NCBI GenBank assembly: GCA_035527835.1
Contig: DATKZS010000208.1
Coordinates: forward strand, 1-10,663
Direction of reading: 5' to 3'
From: DATKZS01 sp035527835 [NCBI: bacterium]
Lineage (GTDB): Bacteria > RBG-13-61-14
Length of the DNA stretch: 10,663 nucleotides
The first letter of the stretch is position 1. Every line of letters starts with the position of its first letter. Below are positions 4,998-10,663 of the stretch, piece after piece. The position numbers and the translations under genes are program-made. The notes beneath the pieces are model-generated. The model saw only the letters and a program-made list of their open reading frames with translations. It did not search any database and was not told the DNA's origin.

Positions 4998-7572
4998 CCT
5001 TTTCAAATTGCAGGGTATGAATCTGAAATCCGAAGCTCAGGTTGAAACGCGCCTTCTCGCACCTCTATTCCATGATCTTGGCTATCCACCAGAGGCAGTG
5101 ATTCCCAAGAAGAACCTAAAGCCGCTCATAATAAGCGATGGGACTAGGAGCAGATCTAAAGAGGTGGATTTCTTGTTGTTGAGGCCGAGCAAGTCTGCCC
5201 GCATGGTCGTCGAAGCAAAAGACCCCCAAGAAGACCTCTTCAAACATTGGGGACAGGCCGCAAGCTACGCACTTAGTTATAATCGAGATAAACAAGACGA
5301 AGAACGTATTAAATTTCTTCTCCTGAGCAACGGCCATCTCACCTGTCTATTCAAACATGATAGTGATACACCTATCGTGACCTTGAAACTCTCCGATTTT
5401 TCCAGCGGATCGCCACCTTATGTATCTTTGCGTAGTTATATCAAGTACCGAACCTCTACAGATGTCGTTTCCCAAGGGATACTCCCCTTCGAGCCTATCG
5501 CACCAGATCAATTGAACAAGTTGTTTCAAGAGGCGCATGATTATGTTTGGAAAAAGGAGAAGCTGCATCCAGTCGATGCGTTTTTTGAGTTCTGCAAATT
5601 CATGTTCCTGAAAATCCGAGAGGATAGGAAGAGGGAAACCGAGCCATACAAGCTTCCGATGACGCTTGCATGGCTTAACGCCCAAGAAAAAACTTCTTCT
5701 CATCCAATACGCGACATACTTTTTCGCCGGCTCCGAGATGATTTGGAAGAGAGCATAAAACGGGAGCACAAGAAACGCATCTTCGATCCCGATGAATCAC
5801 TTAAACTGACGGCGGGGACTTGTAAGGAATTGGTTCTGCGCTTTGAGCAGATCAATCTGACTTCCATAGATGAAGACCTAAATGGTCGAATGTTCGAGGT
5901 CTTCTTAAATGCAGCCGTCCGGGGCAGAGCCTTAGGTCAGTACTTCACCCCTCGTTCCGTTGTCGATTTTATGACCCGAATTGGTCTCTATGGTGCGGAT
6001 ATAATTAAGCCGCCCAGAATCGTAGATGCCTGCTGTGGGACGGGTGGATTCTTGATTGAGGCGATGGCCTATCTACTTTCAAGCCTGAGAAACGACACGC
6101 GGCTTAACGATGAGGACCGGGAAAACCAACGAAAAAAAATATGTAATGAGATGCTGTACGGCGTTGATGCCAACGAGCGCGTTGCAAGGATCGCTCGCAT
6201 CAATATGTATTTGCACGGCGACGGTGGAAGCCATATATTTTACGCGGATGGGCTGGATTCTGAATCCGAGATAACTGATGATATGACAGATGAAAGAAAG
6301 GATGAGGTAAGGGATTACCTTGCAAATGTAGGAACGGAAGACGACGGGATCGGCTTTGACTTAGTTCTGACGAACCCCCCTTTCAGTATGATTTATTCAA
6401 AACAAAAAGAGGATGAGGAGCGGATATTGAATCAGCGCCCGATAACTAAAAATAGCGGGTCTGCGAAATCCAACATCTTATTTTTAGACAGGTATAAAGA
6501 GATTCTAAAGGCAGGAGGTGAGATGTTGATCGTCCTCGACGATACAGTTCTCAATGGAAGTACCTGTCAGGCAGTCCGTGATTGGATTGTGGACAATTTC
6601 GTTGTGCTTGGCGTCCACTCTCTCCCATTCAATACGTTCTTCAAAGCCGAAGCAAACATCAAGACCTCTATTCTCCACCTTCGTAGGAAGAGAAACAAAA
6701 ATGACAAACAGGGCCATGTCTTCATGTCAATTAGTAATAATGTTGGCCACGATAATGCCCTTAACGATACCCCTGACAGAAACAACCTGCTCGATATTAT
6801 CGCCGCCTACTTTGAGTGGAAGAGGACTGGACGATTGGCAATAGTAATTAAGCCTAATCAAAACAAGAGCGAGAATTTGGAATGTTCAGAGCAGATTTGG
6901 CTTGTGCCTCCCGATCACTTTAGAAAAGAGCGCATCGACGCTTTCGGATACGCGCCGGAACTTGCACGTGTGCATAAAGAGATTGCCAGCCTTGAAAAGA
7001 AGGGTATAGTGAAGTCTATTCTTGGAAAGCAATTTGAATTGGTCAAGAAAGTTTCCAAGGAGTATAAGAAAGAACGCAAAAAGTCTGATGATCCCGTCAG
7101 GTACATTGAAATCAGTGATGTAACTAAATATGGATTGATCGTGACAAGCCTTTATGCGCCGTTTGGTGAACTGCCGACTAGGGCTGAATATGAAATTCAC
7201 AAGGGCGATGTATTAGTAGCTATAAATAATAGTTCCAGAGGCACCGTAGTTCTTGTTCCCGATGAATTTGATGGAGCTTTTTGCACATCGGGCTTCTTGG
7301 TTATCCGCCCAAAATCAGAAGAGGAGGGTCGTCTCCTCTGGTACTCATTGAGGAGCGAATACGCGAGAAAACAGATTTACTATCTCGCTCAGACGGCTAG
7401 TCAGCCGGAGCTGAAAATTGGTTCTTGGAAGAATAAATTCGTAGTTCCGATTCCCATAGGGGTTTCCGCCAAGAAGGCAATAAGGGAATCAAAGGAATTC
7501 CAAGAGCACCTAAAATCATTGATAAACGCGGATCATTACTCTCTCGATTCATTAATCGTAAATAATATTTGA
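4984..7572 (+). CDS. single-chain restriction-modification enzyme: PD-(D/E)XK nuclease, N6-adenine methylase, target-recognition domain (type IIG-like)
   Basis: The 862-residue protein joins three modules. The N-terminal HSDR_N-like nuclease (about 15-150) shows EVDF with D62, then E77-A-K79 and Q91xxxY95, the PD-(D/E)XK plus QxxxY pattern. The central HsdM-like gamma-class N6-adenine methylase (about 295-600) has GQYFTP (318-323), SAM-binding motif I DACCGTGGF (348-356) and catalytic NPPF (464-467). The C-terminus (about 640-862) resembles one HsdS target-recognition domain: a charged helical linker, YIEISDVT at 707, then GDVLVAINN. No SF2 helicase motifs are present, so it is not HsdR. Predicted role: methylate adenine in one target site and cut unmodified DNA. 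ATG 4984 is preferred because GAGGG (4971-4975) lies 8 bases upstream; ATG 4978 and 4951 are in frame. Key residues look intact. Type IIG is inferred; target unknown. Confidence 0.85.
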   Translation: MQYSSLFKLQGMNLKSEAQVETRLLAPLFHDLGYPPEAVIPKKNLKPLIISDGTRSRSKEVDFLLLRPSKSARMVVEAKDPQEDLFKHWGQAASYALSYNRDKQDEERIKFLLLSNGHLTCLFKHDSDTPIVTLKLSDFSSGSPPYVSLRSYIKYRTSTDVVSQGILPFEPIAPDQLNKLFQEAHDYVWKKEKLHPVDAFFEFCKFMFLKIREDRKRETEPYKLPMTLAWLNAQEKTSSHPIRDILFRRLRDDLEESIKREHKKRIFDPDESLKLTAGTCKELVLRFEQINLTSIDEDLNGRMFEVFLNAAVRGRALGQYFTPRSVVDFMTRIGLYGADIIKPPRIVDACCGTGGFLIEAMAYLLSSLRNDTRLNDEDRENQRKKICNEMLYGVDANERVARIARINMYLHGDGGSHIFYADGLDSESEITDDMTDERKDEVRDYLANVGTEDDGIGFDLVLTNPPFSMIYSKQKEDEERILNQRPITKNSGSAKSNILFLDRYKEILKAGGEMLIVLDDTVLNGSTCQAVRDWIVDNFVVLGVHSLPFNTFFKAEANIKTSILHLRRKRNKNDKQGHVFMSISNNVGHDNALNDTPDRNNLLDIIAAYFEWKRTGRLAIVIKPNQNKSENLECSEQIWLVPPDHFRKERIDAFGYAPELARVHKEIASLEKKGIVKSILGKQFELVKKVSKEYKKERKKSDDPVRYIEISDVTKYGLIVTSLYAPFGELPTRAEYEIHKGDVLVAINNSSRGTVVLVPDEFDGAFCTSGFLVIRPKSEEEGRLLWYSLRSEYARKQIYYLAQTASQPELKIGSWKNKFVVPIPIGVSAKKAIRESKEFQEHLKSLINADHYSLDSLIVNNI

Positions 7573-7619
7573 TGGCGATGATACAGAGTAATAATTTGAA
7601 ACATTCATGGGGATTGAAC

Positions 7620-7712
7620 ATGAGTTGCGGAAAAAGCGCGAAGGCAATGCTTTTTCAAGCAGCGCCAAAGTTCGATAATGGAATAGCCCACGGGGAAAGG
7701 CCACATGTTTAA
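7620..7712 (+). CDS. possible 30-codon micro-ORF overlapping the tssF start
   Basis: ATG 7620 is preceded by GGGGA at 7609-7613 (6 bases away) and opens a 30-residue frame beginning MSCGKSAKAML. It ends at TAA 7710-7712, overlapping the tssF ATG at 7705 by 8 bases. Such an overlap could couple translation of tssF to a leader peptide, restoring expression downstream of the inserted gene. The peptide has no recognisable family, and a frame this short can occur by chance. The hairpin at 7630-7656 lies inside it. Weak call. Confidence 0.18.
   Translation: MSCGKSAKAMLFQAAPKFDNGIAHGERPHV
7630..7656 (+). terminator. hairpin between the methylase-nuclease and tssF
   Basis: GAAAAAGC at 7630-7637 pairs perfectly with GCTTTTTC at 7649-7656 around an 11-base loop. 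The stem is A/T-rich and its own 3' arm contains the five T residues, so it is only terminator-like. It lies 58 bases after the stop of the inserted gene. It might end part of the island transcript, or simply be a folded leader for tssF. Confidence 0.3.
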
Positions 7713-9438
7713 CCGTTATTTTCAGCAGGAGATCGCCAATCTCCGGGACCTGGCGGCCGAGTTCGCCAAGGCCCATCCCGCGCTGGCCCCGATGCTGGAG
7801 GGGCCATCCGCGGACCCCGACGTCGAGCGCCTGCTCGAAGGCGTCGCGTTCCTCACCGGGCTGTTGCGCGAGAAGCTCGACGACGAGTTCCCGGAGATCG
7901 TGCAGGGGCTGATGCAGCTCGTGTTTCCGCATTACTTAAGGCCCATACCCGCCGCCACCATCGTGGCGTTCAGCCCGAAGCCGAACCTGAAGCAGTCGTA
8001 CAAGGTGCCGGCGGGCGTGAAGCTCGGCTCGGCGCCCATCGAGGGGACCTCGTGCACCTTTCAGACCTGTTACGAGGTCGAGGCGCACCCGCTCAAGATC
8101 AAGGCCGCCTTCTTTGACCAGCTTCCGGGCCAGCCGCCCCTGATCACGCTGGTCTTCAAGCTCACGGGAATGGACCTCACCCGCTGGTCCCCGCAAAGCC
8201 TGCGTCTGCACCTGGCCAAGGACTACCCCGAGGCCGCCAACATCTATTTCCTCCTGATGCGATACTTGAACCAGGTCACCCTGGCCCCGGTCGAGAGCGG
8301 GGCCAGCTGCGTGCTCGACCCCAGCCACGTGACGCCCGCCGGCTTCGCGGACAACGAGGGCATGCTCCCCTACCAGTCCCACGCCTATCCCGGATACAGG
8401 ATCATCCAGGAGTACTTCATGCTCCCGCACAAGTTCCTGTTCGTGGACGTGAACGGCTTCGAGAAATGGCAGAACCGCGGGGCCGGCTCCGAGTTCAAGA
8501 TCATCTTCGAGCTCAAGGATATGCCCTTCCCGCCGCCCAAGATCACCGGCGACAACTTCGTGCTCTTCGCCACCCCCGCGGTCAACGTCTTCGACCACGA
8601 CGCCGACCCCATCAGCCTGGACCACCACCGCAACGAGTACCGGGTCCGCCCCTCCGGGTCCAACAAGTCCCACTACCAGGTTTATTCCGTGGACAAGGTC
8701 CAGGGCTACCGGCAGGGGTCGGTCAAGGCCCGCGAGTACGAGCCGTTCGAGATGTTCCAGCCCGAGACCCGCGACCGGCCCATTTACCACGTGTCCTTCA
8801 AGCGCTCCGCCGTCGGCAACGCCATTGACGCCCTGCTCTCGTTCACTTATCCGGACAAGGGCGAGGTCCCGGCGCCCGAGACCCTTTCCATCAACGTCAC
8901 CTGCACCAACGGCGAGCTCGCGGAGCGGCTCCAGGTCGGCGACCTCAACCAGCCCACCCCGACCTCGCCCGAGCTCCTGGAGTTTAGAAACATCCGGCCG
9001 CCAACCGCCAGCGTGCTCCCGCCCCTGGGCAGCACCCTGCTGTGGCGCTTCCTCTCCCTCTACTCCCTGAACTACCTCTCCCTGGCCCACGCCGACAACA
9101 TCAAGGCCCTGCTCAAGCTCTACATCTTCCCGGAGAGCCGCGACCAGGCCGCGACCTACGCCAACACCCGCCGGGTGGACGGCATTGACGCCATCGAGGT
9201 GAGGAGGGAAAACCGCCTGGTCACCGGGTACATGATGCGCGGACAGGAAATCATACTCAAGGCCAAGTCCGACCATTTCGCCAGCGACGGGGACCTGTAC
9301 ATTTTCGGCTCCGTGCTGGACGCGTTCCTGGGATGCTATGCCAGCATCAACAGCTTCACCAATTTCCGGATCGAGGAAGTCTTGAAAGGAGACACCCACC
9401 GATGGCCGGCGAGGATCGGAGACCGCCCCCTGATCTAA
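7705..9438 (+). CDS. tssF: T6SS baseplate protein TssF
   Basis: The 577-residue protein is TssF, which with TssG forms the wedge of the T6SS baseplate and recruits TssE, TssK and VgrG. The N-terminal signature is clear: FNRYFQQEIANLRDLAAEFA then KAHP (to 25), DPDVERLLEG (37-46), FLTGLLREKLDDEFPEI and FPHYLRPIP (74-82). Later segments typical of the family include GYRIIQEYFMLPHKFLFVDV, the SLDHHRNEYRVRP stretch with YQVYSVDKV, and the C-terminal LWRFLSLYSLNYLSL with GTE-type FGSVLDAFLGCYASINSFT. The length is normal. GGGGAAAGG at 7692-7700 provides the ribosome site. GC content and codon use return to those of tssA-tssE, so the gene belongs to the ancestral operon although the inserted island separates it from tssE. 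Its 3' end overlaps tssG by 37 bases. Confidence 0.96.
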   Translation: MFNRYFQQEIANLRDLAAEFAKAHPALAPMLEGPSADPDVERLLEGVAFLTGLLREKLDDEFPEIVQGLMQLVFPHYLRPIPAATIVAFSPKPNLKQSYKVPAGVKLGSAPIEGTSCTFQTCYEVEAHPLKIKAAFFDQLPGQPPLITLVFKLTGMDLTRWSPQSLRLHLAKDYPEAANIYFLLMRYLNQVTLAPVESGASCVLDPSHVTPAGFADNEGMLPYQSHAYPGYRIIQEYFMLPHKFLFVDVNGFEKWQNRGAGSEFKIIFELKDMPFPPPKITGDNFVLFATPAVNVFDHDADPISLDHHRNEYRVRPSGSNKSHYQVYSVDKVQGYRQGSVKAREYEPFEMFQPETRDRPIYHVSFKRSAVGNAIDALLSFTYPDKGEVPAPETLSINVTCTNGELAERLQVGDLNQPTPTSPELLEFRNIRPPTASVLPPLGSTLLWRFLSLYSLNYLSLAHADNIKALLKLYIFPESRDQAATYANTRRVDGIDAIEVRRENRLVTGYMMRGQEIILKAKSDHFASDGDLYIFGSVLDAFLGCYASINSFTNFRIEEVLKGDTHRWPARIGDRPLI

Positions 9439-10412
9439 AAGCGGAGCTGTTGGGGGACGGCAAGTCGTTCGCCTTCTTCCAGGCCATCCGTCTGCTCCGC
9501 TATTACATCAGCCGGGACAAGGGACTGGGCAAGGACAAGGACCCGATCCGGAGCGAGGTCCGGATCAGGCCCGAGCTCTCGCTGGCCCATCCGGCAGTGG
9601 AGGTGGAAGAGGTGAGGGCGCTGGACACCGAGCAGCCCTCGTACCGCATGACCGCCAATTTCCTCGGACTCTACGGCGAGTCCACCCCGCTGCCCACCTT
9701 TTACTCCGAGGACCTGATCTACGATTCCCAGGAGGGAGAATCGGCGGTCCGGGATTTTTACGACATCATCAATTACCCGGTGTACTTGTTGTTTTACCGG
9801 ATCTGGACCAAGTACCGCCCGTTTCTCAAGGTGATTGACGAGAAAGACCCGCAGTACCTGGAAATCCTGTTTTCCATGATGGGCCTGGGGGTGGAGAAGA
9901 TCAGGGAGGACGTGAGCAGCGCCGCCCAGCTCCTTAAATACATCGGCCTGCTGAGCCAGTTCCCGAAATCGGCGCTCGGCTTGAAGACCCTGCTCACCGA
10001 CGTGATCGAGGAGCCGAGCATCCGGATCGAGCCCTGCGTTAAAAGGACGGTGGCGATCCCGGAGGACCAGCGCTGCCGGCTGGGGAAGGTCGGCAACGTG
10101 CTCGGCCTGGAATGCTTCGTCGGCCAGGTCATGGAAGACCGCATGGGCAAGTTCCGCGTCATCATCGGCCCGCTCTCCGCTCCCCGCTTCCGGCTGCTCA
10201 TGCCCGGCACCTTCAAGTTCCGGCGCATTCTCTTTTTCGCCGCGATCTACCTTATTGACTCTTTCGACATGGACCTGGAGCTGATCCTGAGCGAGGGCGA
10301 GGTCAGGACCGCCCGGCTGGGCGACGAGTTCTGGTCGCAACTGGGCAAGGACACCTGGCTGTTCTCCGGGGATTACGGGCGCCAGGTCCGCGCCGGGTTC
10401 GAGCTCAATTAG
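9402..10412 (+). CDS. tssG: T6SS baseplate protein TssG
   Basis: The 336-residue protein is TssG, the partner of TssF in the baseplate wedge. Family landmarks are SFAFFQAIRLLRYY (22-35), VRIRPELSLAHP (53-64), MTANFLGLYGESTPLPTFY (83-101) and the DFYDIINYPVYLLFYRIWTK segment (118-137). Many TssG proteins have a DFLDIFNHR-like version of that last motif; here His-Arg is replaced by Tyr-Pro, a lineage difference or a local divergence. The C-terminal half has the usual GNVLGLECFVGQ and FRVIIGPL strands. I chose ATG 9402 because AAAGGAG at 9385-9391 lies 10 bases upstream. An earlier in-frame ATG at 9333 would bury 106 bases in tssF without a ribosome site. The overlap with tssF implies coupled translation. 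The stop at 10410-10412 ends the visible operon. Confidence 0.94.
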   Translation: MAGEDRRPPPDLKAELLGDGKSFAFFQAIRLLRYYISRDKGLGKDKDPIRSEVRIRPELSLAHPAVEVEEVRALDTEQPSYRMTANFLGLYGESTPLPTFYSEDLIYDSQEGESAVRDFYDIINYPVYLLFYRIWTKYRPFLKVIDEKDPQYLEILFSMMGLGVEKIREDVSSAAQLLKYIGLLSQFPKSALGLKTLLTDVIEEPSIRIEPCVKRTVAIPEDQRCRLGKVGNVLGLECFVGQVMEDRMGKFRVIIGPLSAPRFRLLMPGTFKFRRILFFAAIYLIDSFDMDLELILSEGEVRTARLGDEFWSQLGKDTWLFSGDYGRQVRAGFELN

Positions 10413-10418
10413 CCTCTG

Positions 10419-10470
10419 CGGCCGCGCGGCGGCCGATGACCATACTGCTTTTTTCGGTAACGTAAGCAGT
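10419..10470 (+). terminator. possible transcription terminator region after tssG
   Basis: Two hairpins follow the tssG stop. CGGCCGC (10419-10425) pairs with GCGGCCG (10429-10435) around a 3-base loop. Then ACTGCTT (10444-10450) pairs with AAGCAGT (10464-10470) around 13 bases. A run of six T at 10449-10454 lies 13 bases after the first stem and inside the second structure. The arrangement is not a textbook terminator, but a strong GC stem, a T run and no gene in the next 190 bases make transcript ending here plausible. Confidence 0.4.
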
Positions 10471-10498
10471 GCTGTCCAAAATAAACGGACCGGAGAAC

Positions 10499-10607
10499 CG
10501 CCAAGACGCCAAGAGCGCCAAGGATTATTTTAAACACTATTTAAAGAGGGCTTGGGTGCGAAGGTTTCTTGCTTGGCGCTCCCGTCAGCCGGTTCGCCAA
10601 GCCGGTT
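10499..10607 (+). repeat. short CGCCAAG repeat cluster in the intergenic tail
   Basis: CGCCAAG occurs at 10499-10505, 10507-10513, 10516-10522 and 10595-10601, and in reverse complement at 10572-10578. GAGCGCCAAG (10513-10522) and CTTGGCGCTC (10572-10581) form a perfect 10-bp inverted repeat around 49 bases. AGCCGGTT occurs at 10587-10594 and 10600-10607, bracketing the last copy. The clustered near-8-base spacing is not coding-like. It resembles dispersed intergenic repeat elements of GC-rich bacteria, but the family is not identified. The rest of 10413-10663 shows no gene that I can support on either strand. Confidence 0.6.
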
Positions 10608-10663
10608 GGGGCCAGCGCTCCTGATCTGTTCTTTTTAGGGCCGCAAAGAAACATCATGATTTA

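Larger units (their letters stand above)
4768..7690 (+). other. AT-richer restriction-modification island inserted between tssE and tssF
   Basis: Base composition and codon use change just after tssE and return at the tssF start. Sampled 60-base lines inside the island are about 43-53 % GC, against about 65 % in tssF. Third positions are mixed instead of almost always G or C. The island carries one large defence-type gene and flanking AT-rich DNA. I saw no integrase, transposase, tRNA gene or clear terminal inverted repeats. A 10-base direct repeat, AATAATATTT, occurs at 4801-4810 and 7561-7570, but in AT-rich DNA this can be chance. The edges given are approximate, read from the composition change. 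Confidence 0.7.

Noticed and set aside
4984-7572. Classical type I hsdM gene, or a T6SS effector
   Set aside because: The protein contains nuclease and recognition domains, unlike HsdM. It has no Hcp, VgrG, PAAR, MIX or Rhs element, and carries its own protective methylase, so an effector role is not supported.
4742-7704. Insertion sequence or integrative element
   Set aside because: No transposase or integrase gene, no terminal inverted repeats and no tRNA or att-like site were seen; only a 10-base AT-rich direct repeat.
7936-9399. Long minus-strand open frame opposite tssF, and a similar one opposite tssG (9435-10340)
   Set aside because: Both mirror strongly biased coding genes and have low-complexity Val/Gly/Glu/Arg composition.
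9333-9401. Earlier ATG for tssG at 9333
   Set aside because: No ribosome site there, and the extra 23 residues are translated from tssF coding sequence; ATG 9402 has AAAGGAG well placed.
10499-10607. CRISPR array
   Set aside because: The repeated unit is only 7-8 bases and the first three copies are spaced by 1-2 bases, too short for repeats and spacers; no cas genes.

Overview
The window is a stretch of a type VI secretion system (T6SS) operon, all on the + strand, in the order tssA, tssB, tssC, hcp (tssD), tssE, tssF, tssG. A low-GC restriction-modification gene is inserted between tssE and tssF. The T6SS genes are GC-rich with strong G/C third-position bias (a sampled tssF line is about 65 % GC), use Shine-Dalgarno sites, and encode intact proteins of normal family length. 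The Gram-negative host is probably a high-GC proteobacterium or desulfobacterota-like bacterium. That placement is inferred from base composition, the tssA-B-C-hcp-E-F-G order and protein style, and cannot be fixed more precisely from this window.

Layout: 1-68 is a short upstream tail and the tssA ribosome binding site. 69-1586 is tssA (baseplate/sheath-assembly cap). 1587-1669 is a gap with a possible promoter. 1670-3687 holds tssB and tssC, which overlap by one base and encode the contractile sheath. 3719-4204 is hcp (inner tube). 4205-4315 contains an exceptionally strong GC palindrome block. 4316-4741 is tssE (baseplate). 4742-7704 is the AT-richer island: a possible 35-codon ORF, one large gene (4984-7572) combining a PD-(D/E)XK nuclease, an N6-adenine methylase and a target-recognition domain, and a 132-base tail with a hairpin and a second possible micro-ORF. 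7705-9438 is tssF and 9402-10412 is tssG (baseplate wedge); they overlap by 37 bases. 10413-10663 has no convincing gene but holds hairpins and CGCCAAG-type short repeats.

How it fits together: TssE, TssF and TssG form the baseplate, TssA primes and caps sheath growth, TssB/TssC polymerise around the Hcp tube, and contraction ejects Hcp plus effectors. The membrane complex (TssJLM), TssK, ClpV/TssH, VgrG/TssI and any effector or immunity genes are not in this window. The methylase-nuclease has no evident role in secretion and looks like a horizontally acquired defence gene. It is in the same orientation as the operon and leaves both neighbours intact, so the T6SS transcript would have to read through it or restart after it. 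This insertion, its edges and the hairpin block after hcp are the most interesting features.
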